Assembly (NCBI GenBank): GCA_946529195.1
Contig: CAMMZE010000054.1
Span: forward strand, 1 to 7,119
DNA length: 7,119 bases
Direction of reading: 5' to 3'
From: an uncultured Lachnospiraceae bacterium
Lineage (GTDB): Bacteria > Bacillota_A > Clostridia > Lachnospirales > Lachnospiraceae
Shown here: piece after piece, positions 1 to 6,796 of the stretch
Layout: every line of letters begins with the position of its first letter
Position numbering within the stretch: the stretch's first letter is position 1
Notes under the pieces: model-generated
Databases searched by the model: none
Seen by the model: the letters and a program-made list of their open reading frames with translations, nothing else
Told to the model about the DNA's origin: nothing
Position numbers and translations under genes: made by a program

Positions 1-760
1 TGCCCACTTCACGGTCCAGATCATAAGCATCGATCATCAGCCTATTGACACGGATCTGCTGGTCAATTCTGTTAATCATATTTTTCTCATTGACCGACTG
101 GTCTTCCCGGCCGATATAATACCGGTAGAAATCCGTATTCAGATAATAGATGGTCCGCACAAAGGGGAGCGGGATGTAGACAAAAAGATTGTCCACGTAA
201 AATGTATGCTCCGGCAGGTGCAGTCCGCACTTTTTCAGAACTTTGGTCCGGTAAATAACAGAATGCATCAGAATGTTCTGGGCCATCAGGAAATGTCTGG
301 CTGCCTCCCAGCCAAATACTTTTCCGTGGGGAAGTGCATTGGAATAACGAATGGCGCGGGAGGTGCCATCCTGTACATGTTCATATACATAATTGCAGAT
401 CAGAAGGTCTACCGGGATCTTCTCTGTCCGGAAACTCTTCAGCGTCTTAAGGACCTCCCGGTAACTGTCTGCGTCAACCCAGTCATCAGAATCCACTACT
501 TTAAAATAGATTCCCTCTGCTGCCTGCATACCGGCATTGACAGCGCCGCCATGTCCGGCATTCTCCTGGTGGATAACCCGGCAGATATCCGGATATCTGC
601 TGACATATTCATCTGCGATCTTCGCAGTTCCGTCTGTAGAACCGTCGTCTACTATTATGATTTCAACATCTTCTCCGCCCGGAAGCAGAGAATCAATACA
701 TTTGCTCATATAAGATTCTGAATTATAGCAGGGTACTGCAAATGTAAGTATTTTTTTCAA
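1..760 (-). CDS. Family 2 glycosyltransferase, N-terminal part (3' end outside window)
   Basis: The first 253 residues of a GT-A fold, family 2 glycosyltransferase, which would transfer a sugar from a nucleotide-sugar donor to an envelope glycan or lipid acceptor at the cytoplasmic face of the membrane. Visible motifs are the opening strand 'ILTFAVPCYNSE' (residues 4-15), the nucleotide-binding 'VDDGSTDGT' (37-45), 'NAGHGGAVNAG' (67-77) and the metal-binding 'DSDDW' (90-94, the DxD-type motif). A 'GREDQSVNEKNM' segment (217-228) is, from memory, typical of clostridial members. No membrane segment is seen in the part present. The chosen start is TTG at 758-760, because AGGAGGA lies 7 bases upstream and the protein then opens with 'KKILTFAVPCYN' as usual in the family. 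An in-frame ATG at 794-796 would add 12 residues but has no ribosome binding site. It lies 66 bp downstream of rarA on the same strand. Donor and acceptor cannot be told; the family call is secure. Confidence 0.93.
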   Translation of the reverse strand, partial: MKKILTFAVPCYNSESYMSKCIDSLLPGGEDVEIIIVDDGSTDGTAKIADEYVSRYPDICRVIHQENAGHGGAVNAGMQAAEGIYFKVVDSDDWVDADSYREVLKTLKSFRTEKIPVDLLICNYVYEHVQDGTSRAIRYSNALPHGKVFGWEAARHFLMAQNILMHSVIYRTKVLKKCGLHLPEHTFYVDNLFVYIPLPFVRTIYYLNTDFYRYYIGREDQSVNEKNMINRIDQQIRVNRLMIDAYDLDREVG

Positions 761-767
761 GATAATT

Positions 768-774
768 TCCTCCT
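768..774 (-). promoter_or_regulatory. Ribosome binding site deciding the TTG start of the glycosyltransferase
   Basis: On the minus strand the sequence reads AGGAGGA, then 7 bases, then TTG (758-760). This near-perfect anti-16S match at ideal distance favours the TTG over the upstream in-frame ATG at 794-796, which is preceded by an AT-rich stretch without a purine-rich site. Confidence 0.8.
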
Positions 775-778
775 GCAG

Positions 779-818
779 TTTTGTCCTTCTTACCATATTA
801 ACAGGACGAAGGGCAAAA
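779..818 (-). other. Imperfect inverted repeat between rarA and the glycosyltransferase gene
   Basis: The arms TTTTGTCCTTC (779-789) and GAAGGGCAAAA (808-818) are complementary at 10 of 11 positions. The odd position is a U-G pair in a plus-strand RNA and an A-C mismatch in the minus-strand transcript of rarA. The loop is 18 bases. In the rarA direction the stem is not followed by a run of U, so it is not a classical intrinsic terminator. It could be a weak terminator, an RNA-processing structure, or chance. Confidence 0.3.
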
Positions 819-826
819 AGCTACCA

Positions 827-2152
827 TTATTTCTCTTTCTTTTTCAGGAAAGCCATATGCTCGCGGATCTTCTGCTCATATCCCAGCTCTCCGGGTTCAT
901 AAAAAATCTCATCCTTGCATGCATCCGGCAGATACTGCTGTTCCACATAATGATTGGGATAATCATGGGCGTACAGGTAGCCAAGTCCGTGGCCCAGCTT
1001 TGCCGCCCCCTTATAGTGAGAATCCATCAGCCAGACAGGCACCGGGGCCTGCGGATGACTGCTGACATAGGCCAGGGCCCGCTCTACTCCCATGTAGGCG
1101 GCGTTGCTCTTGGGAGCGCAGGCAACGTAGACCGCCGCCTGGGCCAGGGGAATCCTGCCTTCCGGCATCCCGATTCTCTCAACAGCCTGAGAGGCAGCCA
1201 CAGCTACACAAAGTGCATTGGGATCCGCATTTCCGACATCCTCGGAAGCACAGATCATGATCCTTCTGGCTATGAACACCGGATCCTCACCGGCACGCAG
1301 CATCTTTGCCAGATAGTAAAGGGCCGCATCCGGGTCCGATCCCCGCATGCTTTTGATAAAGGCAGAAATGGTATCGTAATGGTTATCCCCGTCTTTATCA
1401 TACCGCGCGGCGCGCTTCTGGATACATTCTCTGGCAACTTCCTGTGTAATATGGATGCGGCCATCCCCGGAGGGCTCTGTCGTCAGAACAGCCAGTTCCA
1501 CAGCATTGAGCGCCATCCTTGCGTCCCCGCCGGCCACATCTGCCAGAAAAGCCGCGGCGTCATCTGTGATCTCTGCCTGATAAACGCCCATGCCCCGATC
1601 CCTGTCATAGACAGCCCGCCGGATCAATGTCATAATATCTTCTGCCGTAAGAGGCTTCAGTTCAAAAATCGTAGATCGGGAAATCAGAGCCCCGTTGACC
1701 TCAAAATAAGGATTTTCCGTGGTCGCGCCGATCATGGTGACTGTCCCGTCCTCCACGAAGGGAAGCAGATAGTCTTGCTGGCCCTTGTTGAAGCGGTGGA
1801 TCTCATCAATAAAGAGGATCGTCTTTTTCCCGTACATCCCCTTGCGGTCTTTTGCTGCGCTGATTTCCTGCTCCATATCCTTTTTCCCTGCGGTAGTCGC
1901 ATTGATCTGCCTGAACTCAGCGCTTGTGGTATTGGCAATCACCCGCGCGATTGTTGTTTTTCCGGTTCCCGGAGGGCCATATAATATAATAGAGCTGAGC
2001 TTATCTGCCTTGATCGCCCGGTACAGTAATTTTCCCGGTGCAAGGATATGCTGCTGCCCAACTACCTCATCCAAAGTGCGTGGACGGAGTCTGGAAGCAA
2101 GCGGTGCCTCCTTTTCTGCATTGCTCTCCCGCATCAAATCAAACAGGTCCAT
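827..2152 (-). CDS. rarA: Replication-associated recombination protein A (MgsA/RarA), AAA+ ATPase
   Basis: A complete 441-residue protein at the family's usual length. RarA/MgsA is a tetrameric AAA+ ATPase related to clamp-loader subunits and to eukaryotic Mgs1/WRNIP1; it acts in the cytoplasm at stalled replication forks together with SSB. Seen here: an N-terminal 'LASRLRPRTLDEVVGQ' (18-33), Walker A 'GPPGTGKT' (59-66), Walker B 'LFIDEIHRFNKGQQD' (113-127), sensor-1 'GATTENP' (142-148), a probable arginine-finger segment 'SRSTIFEL' (158-165) and 'GGDARMALNAVE' (208-219). The C-terminal tetramerisation region has 'HYDTISAFIKSMRGSDPDAA' (258-277) and 'SEDVGNADP' (303-311). The ATG is preceded by GAGGGG with 8 bases between. 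It is divergent from the phospholipase-like gene and followed by the glycosyltransferase gene on the same strand. All catalytic motifs are intact and nothing looks unusual. Confidence 0.97.
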   Translation of the reverse strand: MDLFDLMRESNAEKEAPLASRLRPRTLDEVVGQQHILAPGKLLYRAIKADKLSSIILYGPPGTGKTTIARVIANTTSAEFRQINATTAGKKDMEQEISAAKDRKGMYGKKTILFIDEIHRFNKGQQDYLLPFVEDGTVTMIGATTENPYFEVNGALISRSTIFELKPLTAEDIMTLIRRAVYDRDRGMGVYQAEITDDAAAFLADVAGGDARMALNAVELAVLTTEPSGDGRIHITQEVARECIQKRAARYDKDGDNHYDTISAFIKSMRGSDPDAALYYLAKMLRAGEDPVFIARRIMICASEDVGNADPNALCVAVAASQAVERIGMPEGRIPLAQAAVYVACAPKSNAAYMGVERALAYVSSHPQAPVPVWLMDSHYKGAAKLGHGLGYLYAHDYPNHYVEQQYLPDACKDEIFYEPGELGYEQKIREHMAFLKKKEK

Positions 2153-2204
2153 ATTGTAATCCCCTCATTTTATAAAAGCTTTAGAAAAGTTCATTCCCAG
2201 TTCA

Positions 2205-2233
2205 TTGAAGATAGGAAGCAGATGGAGTATGAT
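2205..2233 (+). promoter_or_regulatory. Sigma-A-type promoter of the phospholipase C-like gene
   Basis: A -35 box TTGAAG (2205-2210) and a -10 box TATGAT (2228-2233) are separated by exactly 17 bases. They match the TTGACA/TATAAT consensus at 4 and 5 positions. Transcription would start near 2240, leaving a leader of about 38 bases that contains the AAAGGAG site. This agrees with the ATG at 2278 as the true start and argues against the upstream GTG at 2239, which would lie at the transcript's first base. Confidence 0.6.
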
Positions 2234-2263
2234 AATAGGTGCAGTATTTTCTCAAATATACAC

Positions 2264-2270
2264 AAAGGAG
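2264..2270 (+). promoter_or_regulatory. Ribosome binding site fixing the ATG start at 2278
   Basis: AAAGGAG lies 7 bases before the ATG at 2278-2280. The longer reading from GTG at 2239 has no comparable site and would add 13 residues ahead of the 'MSGFLTHYL' opening that is characteristic of this protein family. Confidence 0.85.
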
Positions 2271-2277
2271 CTTCATT

Positions 2278-3207
2278 ATGTCTGGATTTCTGACACATTA
2301 TCTGATTGGCATCGAATCCCGTGATAAACTCTCGGATAATTATATCAAGACCGTGATCATGAATCACAATCATGCTTACCTGATCGGACTCCACGGGACG
2401 GAACTGCTGCCTTTTAACATGCGTTCCATGTCCAGACATGCTCTGACCTACCGTACCAATGCTGCCTCTTCCCGCAATCATGAAGACGCAGCCCTCTTCA
2501 ACAGTATGCTGGAGTATATTTCCTCTGCCCAGGGAACGCAAAGAGACATCTGCATCGCTTATATGGCAGGTTTTCTCTGTTTCTACGCGATCGACCGGGC
2601 AGCATCCCCTTATATCAGCTACCGCGTCATGCAGGGAAGCTCTCTGAATACAGGCAGCAGAAATGAAAAGGCTCTGCGCACGGAAATCGAAACGACCATA
2701 GATACTGTATTGCTCAGAAGCCACTGCCATATGGAGCCTTCCCAGCTCAATTTTGAAGCTCTCACCTTTATCAGCAAGAAGGAAGCCGCAGCGATCGGCC
2801 ATATGATGCAGTATGCCGTCCGGGCTACTTATAAGAAGAAAATCAGCGCCTCCGACCTTTCTGCAGGCGTTCACAATGTCCGCCGTCAGATCGTGGCTCT
2901 CCATCCGGACGCCCGGATCCGCCGCCTCTGGGTAGGCACTGTACGCGATAAGCTCCCTATGCGCAGACTGACCGTATACCGTGACCTCCAGGCCGACGAA
3001 CAGGATTATATGAATAGTTCTGAAAAGGCATGGTATCCGTATGCCGGCTGTCCCATGCCTCTTAACAAATCATTTTCCGAAATCTACGCAGATGCTCTGC
3101 GCAGTTCTGTCTCTCTTCTGGAAGAGCTCGACAGCACCCTGTCCTGGGGGATGAACCGTGAAAGTCTCTTAAATCTGATCATCCAGTACAACCCCTGCAG
3201 CGTATAG
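2278..3207 (+). CDS. Zinc-dependent phospholipase C superfamily protein, apparently with altered metal site
   Basis: A 309-residue, mostly helical protein that I assign to the zinc-dependent phospholipase C / S1-P1 nuclease-like superfamily (Pfam Zn_dep_PLPC type). Its pattern matches clostridial homologues: an N-terminal 'GFLTHYLIGIES' (3-14), 'NHNHAYLIGLHG' (29-40), 'AYMAGFLCFYAIDRAASPYI' (94-113), 'EIETTID' (136-142), and a C-terminal 'NKSFSEIYADAL' (263-274). Active relatives, as I recall them, carry 'GxxxHYxLDxxxHPYI' in the third block. Here the two histidines are F102 and S110, while D106 is kept, and the usual 'GPD' after the second block is G40-T41-E42. H7, H30, H32 and H54 remain. 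A changed or lost metal site is therefore likely, so phospholipase activity is doubtful. No signal peptide or membrane segment is seen, so a cytoplasmic location is likely. It has its own promoter and converges on pfkA. Biological role unknown. Confidence 0.72.
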   Translation: MSGFLTHYLIGIESRDKLSDNYIKTVIMNHNHAYLIGLHGTELLPFNMRSMSRHALTYRTNAASSRNHEDAALFNSMLEYISSAQGTQRDICIAYMAGFLCFYAIDRAASPYISYRVMQGSSLNTGSRNEKALRTEIETTIDTVLLRSHCHMEPSQLNFEALTFISKKEAAAIGHMMQYAVRATYKKKISASDLSAGVHNVRRQIVALHPDARIRRLWVGTVRDKLPMRRLTVYRDLQADEQDYMNSSEKAWYPYAGCPMPLNKSFSEIYADALRSSVSLLEELDSTLSWGMNRESLLNLIIQYNPCSV

Positions 3208-3208
3208 A

Positions 3209-4183
3209 TCAGTACTGTCCGATCATCTGGCTGACCAGGAACTGGTACTCGTCAATTGTTTTCTTCATAGCCAGCGCTTCATCGATATCCAGATCCGTAA
3301 AGTGTCCGTTCCGATATGCGATCACACGGTTGGTTGCCCCGCTGCACAGCAGATCCACCGAATATGCGCCCATCGTTGACGCATATACTCTGTCCTTGGC
3401 AGTCGGAGTACCGCCTCTCTGAATATGACCCAGTATCGTAGCCCTTGTCTCGATTCCGGTCGCCGCCTCTACGCGGCGGGCCAGCCGCATGGAAGAGCCA
3501 ACACCCTCTGCATTAATAATGATATGGTGTTTTTTCCCTTTCTGACGGTTGGTAAGGATCTTCTCTATCAGATCTCTCTCATCAAACTGCTCTGCTTCCG
3601 GAATCAATATTCCATCCGCCCCGTTGGCAATCTGACACCAGAGGGCTATAAATCCCGCATTTCTTCCCATTACCTCAATAATACTGCATCTCTCATGAGA
3701 CATGGATGTATCCGTGATCTTGTCAACGGCATCCATGGCTGTATTGACTGCTGTATCAAAACCGATGGTATACTCTGTGCAGGCAATGTCCAGATCGATC
3801 GTACCGGGAATGCCGATCGTATTGATTCCCCTGGCTGCGATTTTCTGTGCGCCCCGGAATGACCCGTCACCGCCAATCACAACCAGTCCGTCGATTCCAT
3901 TCTCCCGCAGAACCTCTACTCCGCGGTCAACTCCCTCATCTTTAAAAAACTCCTTGCACCGGGCCGTATATAAAATCGTACCGCCCCTGCTCTGGATTCC
4001 GGAAACACGTTTGCTGTCCAGATCGATGATCTCGCCGCCGATCAGTCCGGCATATCCCCTGCAGATTCCCTTAACCTGCAGGCCGTTTGCGATACCGGCC
4101 CGAACGATGGCACGGATCGCCGCATTCATTCCCGGAGAATCTCCGCCGCTGGTCAAAACGCCAATTGTCTTAATTTCGCCCAT
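3209..4183 (-). CDS. pfkA: ATP-dependent 6-phosphofructokinase
   Basis: A complete 324-residue protein of the usual bacterial PfkA length. It phosphorylates fructose 6-phosphate to fructose 1,6-bisphosphate, the committed step of glycolysis, as a cytoplasmic tetramer. Visible are the ATP-site 'TSGGDSPGMNAAIR' (11-24), 'GGDGSFRGA' (104-112), the catalytic 'PGTIDLD' (126-132; D130 and D132 match the E. coli catalytic aspartates), 'EYTIGFDTA' (137-145), 'EVMGRNAG' (170-177) and 'LGHIQRGGTP' (251-260). The glycine in GGDG and the glycine before TID are those of ATP-type rather than pyrophosphate-type enzymes. The usual Asn between the catalytic aspartates is Leu131, which I believe is a clostridial subfamily trait. 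AGGAGG sits 7 bases before the ATG. It starts 26 bp after the 842-residue gene on the same strand, so read-through is likely. Its stop codon is one base from the convergent gene's stop. Confidence 0.97.
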   Translation of the reverse strand: MGEIKTIGVLTSGGDSPGMNAAIRAIVRAGIANGLQVKGICRGYAGLIGGEIIDLDSKRVSGIQSRGGTILYTARCKEFFKDEGVDRGVEVLRENGIDGLVVIGGDGSFRGAQKIAARGINTIGIPGTIDLDIACTEYTIGFDTAVNTAMDAVDKITDTSMSHERCSIIEVMGRNAGFIALWCQIANGADGILIPEAEQFDERDLIEKILTNRQKGKKHHIIINAEGVGSSMRLARRVEAATGIETRATILGHIQRGGTPTAKDRVYASTMGAYSVDLLCSGATNRVIAYRNGHFTDLDIDEALAMKKTIDEYQFLVSQMIGQY

Positions 4184-4209
4184 CTCAGGACCTCCTGTAC
4201 CATTCCGAA

Positions 4210-6738
4210 TCAGTAATAACTGTAAAAAACATTTCCGTTCTTTTCAAACAGTTCCCTGGCCTCATCCCAGGTATAAGTCACCATCTGTCCTTCCTGCAGG
4301 TCAGCAAGTGTAATACTGTCACTCTGGTATCCCGTTATGATACCATAACTCTTTTCCCCGATTCTGGCCGCTACCAGTCTGTCCCTGTAGATGAACTGGA
4401 CCACATCTTCCAGATCCAGTCCGCTTAAGTTGACAGTCTCAGCCGGCAGCACCTGTGTCATTGCCGCATAAAGAGGCTCCTCATTTTGGATCTCTCCTGC
4501 CTTTGTCCAGCCTTCATAGTCCAGAATCGTCTGCAGCACAGCCTGATTATAAGAGGACCCGGAAACTTTGGAAATCGATGAAACCGGAAGACTCCAGTAG
4601 TAAGCACTTCCGTCCGAAAGCCAGACAACCTGCTTATGGCTGGTCATGACCGTTCCGTAGGTCTCCTCAGCATGTGCAATCGCCGCTTTCAGAGAAGAGA
4701 ACTCCTGGTCCAGCTGCCCGCCGGAAAATACATAATAAGCAACCGGAAGCTGTCCCGACAGAGAGTATTCCTTAGAAATATCATATTCAGGATCCAGATT
4801 ACGGGCCGTCTGCAGAATCAATTCCTGATTGGCCCAGTTCTGGACATTCAGCCAGTTCTGGACACCCCGGATGCCGTCTGTGCTCTGTTCCATACAGATC
4901 TCATCTTCCGGGGCAGCCTCATTGCGGAGAATATAATCATGACCGGTTTCCTGGTAATCGTTATATGCGCCGACGGCTGTTTTGCGGGCGAGGGTCAGAT
5001 CGACCGTTTTTCCCTCAATCGTTACCCCTGTGATGTAATTGCTGCCTGCGCTGTAATTGCGGACCTCTTTTAAACTGCTGTCAACAATGCGAAGTTCGCT
5101 GACAGGCGTCCGGATCGTTCCCGATGAATCCATGGCAATCATGTCCGGATCCGCCAGACCGCAGACCAGATCTTCGCCGATGAAGCCGTAAGGAAGGATC
5201 TTTTTTCCACTGACACTCAAAGACTCTTCCGTGCCGTTATTGAGATTCAGGATCCGGAGACCATCCCCGGCAGGACTTCCCTCTGCCGGATTCTGTGTCA
5301 TGACAAGAATCCCTGTGTCTGAAAAGGCGATCTGATCATCTGCAACGCCTTCCCATGCCGTTTCAATCCGGAAAAGATTGGGATCGATACGGTAGATGCA
5401 GTCCTCGATCATCAGATAGATCATGCCGTCATCCGCCAGATAGGCAAGCTTTTCGATACCGCCTGCCAGCTGCTGGAATCCCTTATCATAGGACAAAAAC
5501 ATCAGGGCTTCCAGCCTCGTGTCTTCACGTACGAAATGATAGAGAAGGACTCCCTCGCGGCCCTCATAATTGCCGCTGTGCATGTATCCGTAGACGGCAA
5601 AATACAGATCTCCTGTCTGTTCGTCACGTCCAAGGACTTTGACAGACTGCCCGCAGCCTGCCCATGCATTGACATCCTCATCTCTGCCGTCATACACGGA
5701 AGTCACGATTCCGCTAGTCACATCATATAAAAGAAGGCGCGAGCCGCTGCAAAGAGACACATAAGTCTGCTCCGGCGTTCCAAAGGTAACCGCCTCCACA
5801 GAATCGGCTTCGCCAACGCCAAGGCGCAGACGCCCCGATGTCAGACGCAGGGCATTCAGATTGGGAACTTCCGTCAGATAGCGTTTGAAATCAAGCATAT
5901 AATTGCCTTCTTCCGCTGTCATAACACGGTAGTTTTCACAGACATCATATTCCGTAACCAGATCATCCGCCGCGGACTCGATCGTATAGGAAAGGGTGAT
6001 CGTAGCATAGTAGGTATTGATCTCTTTGACGCAAATGCTGACATCACTGGTTCTGGATGGTTTCAGAGACCCCCAGGTCACAGCTTCCGCAGAAGAATCC
6101 CTTGTCATAATGCTGAAATCCGAATTGTCCATGCTGGACTGCGTCAGATACCTTCCCACAGAAGAAATGCGCTGCTTGTCAAAAGTAGCGTCACTAAAAT
6201 CCTGCACAAATTTGATCTTTTCAGAGATCTTCAGATCATCGCCGTAATGCAGTCTGGAATAGTAGGAAATCTCCCTTTCCTGTCCATCCTGCAAAATCAC
6301 ATGCAGACAGTACTCTGTATTAGAATACATGGTGCTGTCAAAAATAATCTGCATCTGCTCAATTCCGTCTGCACTGTCTTCCCGGGTAACCTCACCCTGC
6401 TCCAGCAGATTTTCATTCTGCTCGTCATAGAGCTCATAGCGGGCAGATGCGATCTCTGTTTCTTTTCTCTTCACGGTCAGATTTACCGTCCTGCTCTCTC
6501 CGACAGGGGTCAGAATATCACGATAATAACCGGCATCGACCGAATCCAGATATCCGTGCATCTCATTGATCAGCTGACCGCCCGAACGGACATAAACAAC
6601 AGGCAGAGAAGAAACGCTCTCCTGCAAACTTCCGCTGACCTTTCCCCGGTTCATCATAAAGACTGTGACACCGGCCGCACAGGCAAAAAGAAGCAGGTAG
6701 GAAAGCACTATCATAAAGATTTTTCTGAATCTATTCAT
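4210..6738 (-). CDS. Large membrane-anchored extracytoplasmic protein with beta-rich body and degenerate C39-like tail; function unknown
   Basis: An 842-residue protein that I do not recognise by name. Seen directly: a basic N-terminus (NRFRK), one hydrophobic segment (about 7-28) followed by a hydrophilic, Ser/Thr/Tyr/Asp-rich body, so most of it should lie outside the membrane. Residues 80-260 read as alternating strands, like one or two beta-sandwich domains. Residues 310-580 have repeated strand-turn blocks ('LLLYDVTSG', 'DLYFAVYGY', 'MIYLMIEDCIYRID', 'LRILNLNNG') suggesting a beta-propeller. The tail (about 690-842) resembles the papain-like C39 peptidase pattern: 'YNQAVLQTILDYEG' (730-743), then 'KSYGIITGY' (796-804), D813, and 'YTWDEARELFEKNG' (822-835). 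The positions expected for catalytic Cys and His are Y730 and S797, so an inactive, binding domain is inferred. C20 follows L-F-A but hydrophobic residues continue after it, so a membrane anchor is likelier than a lipoprotein. The ribosome binding site GGAGGA is 12 bases from the ATG. The gene lies just upstream of pfkA and divergent from malQ. Confidence 0.85.
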   Translation of the reverse strand: MNRFRKIFMIVLSYLLLFACAAGVTVFMMNRGKVSGSLQESVSSLPVVYVRSGGQLINEMHGYLDSVDAGYYRDILTPVGESRTVNLTVKRKETEIASARYELYDEQNENLLEQGEVTREDSADGIEQMQIIFDSTMYSNTEYCLHVILQDGQEREISYYSRLHYGDDLKISEKIKFVQDFSDATFDKQRISSVGRYLTQSSMDNSDFSIMTRDSSAEAVTWGSLKPSRTSDVSICVKEINTYYATITLSYTIESAADDLVTEYDVCENYRVMTAEEGNYMLDFKRYLTEVPNLNALRLTSGRLRLGVGEADSVEAVTFGTPEQTYVSLCSGSRLLLYDVTSGIVTSVYDGRDEDVNAWAGCGQSVKVLGRDEQTGDLYFAVYGYMHSGNYEGREGVLLYHFVREDTRLEALMFLSYDKGFQQLAGGIEKLAYLADDGMIYLMIEDCIYRIDPNLFRIETAWEGVADDQIAFSDTGILVMTQNPAEGSPAGDGLRILNLNNGTEESLSVSGKKILPYGFIGEDLVCGLADPDMIAMDSSGTIRTPVSELRIVDSSLKEVRNYSAGSNYITGVTIEGKTVDLTLARKTAVGAYNDYQETGHDYILRNEAAPEDEICMEQSTDGIRGVQNWLNVQNWANQELILQTARNLDPEYDISKEYSLSGQLPVAYYVFSGGQLDQEFSSLKAAIAHAEETYGTVMTSHKQVVWLSDGSAYYWSLPVSSISKVSGSSYNQAVLQTILDYEGWTKAGEIQNEEPLYAAMTQVLPAETVNLSGLDLEDVVQFIYRDRLVAARIGEKSYGIITGYQSDSITLADLQEGQMVTYTWDEARELFEKNGNVFYSYY
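4828..4863 (-). repeat. Two tandem copies of an 18-base unit inside the 842-residue gene
   Basis: The 13-base string CCAGTTCTGGACA occurs at 4834-4846 and again at 4852-4864, offset by 18 bases. It encodes the hexapeptide repeat VQNWLN-VQNWAN (residues 626-637) in the linker before the C-terminal region. The near identity at the DNA level suggests a small recent in-frame duplication. Confidence 0.8.
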
Positions 6739-6750
6739 AATAAAAAATCG

Positions 6751-6756
6751 TCCTCC
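6751..6756 (-). promoter_or_regulatory. Ribosome binding site of the 842-residue gene, with long spacing
   Basis: Minus-strand GGAGGA is separated by 12 bases from the ATG at 6736-6738, longer than the 7 to 9 bases seen for the other genes here. No alternative start codon lies closer in frame, and the hydrophobic anchor follows directly after this ATG, so the start is kept. Confidence 0.7.
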
Positions 6757-6767
6757 GATAATACAGT

Positions 6768-6796
6768 ATCATACCATACAGACAGCACTTTTGCAA
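6768..6796 (-). promoter_or_regulatory. Extended -10 promoter of the 842-residue gene
   Basis: On the minus strand, -35 TTGCAA (6791-6796) and -10 TATGAT (6768-6773) are 17 bases apart. The -10 is preceded by TGG (6774-6776), the TGN extended -10 element. Transcription would start near 6761, giving a short leader of about 22 bases that begins just before the GGAGGA site. The promoter would drive the 842-residue gene and, by read-through, pfkA. Confidence 0.65.

Noticed and set aside
206..721. 171-residue plus-strand open frame at the left edge
   Set aside because: It is antisense to the glycosyltransferase motifs DDGS and DSDD, with no recognisable domain.
857..1984. 375-residue plus-strand open frame opposite rarA
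   Set aside because: It is the antisense shadow of rarA, whose AAA+ motifs are complete on the minus strand; the translation shows no recognisable domain and has no ribosome binding site.
2232..2260. Possible minus-strand promoter for rarA (TTGAGA with CATACT at 18 bases)
   Set aside because: The -10 match is weak (4 of 6) and overlaps the better plus-strand promoter; a TATAAA nearer rarA has no -35. The rarA promoter could not be placed with confidence.
2239..2277. GTG at 2239 as start of the phospholipase-like gene
   Set aside because: It coincides with the predicted transcription start and lacks a ribosome binding site, whereas the ATG at 2278 has AAAGGAG 7 bases upstream.
2191..2904. 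237-residue minus-strand open frame opposite the phospholipase-like gene
   Set aside because: It is a shadow frame: the plus strand carries a family-like protein with promoter and ribosome binding site, while this frame has no recognisable motif.
6677..6690. Lipoprotein signal at Cys20 of the 842-residue protein
   Set aside because: The residues before Cys are L-F-A, with Phe at -2 being atypical, and the hydrophobic stretch continues for about eight residues after the Cys, which fits a membrane anchor and not a cleaved lipobox.
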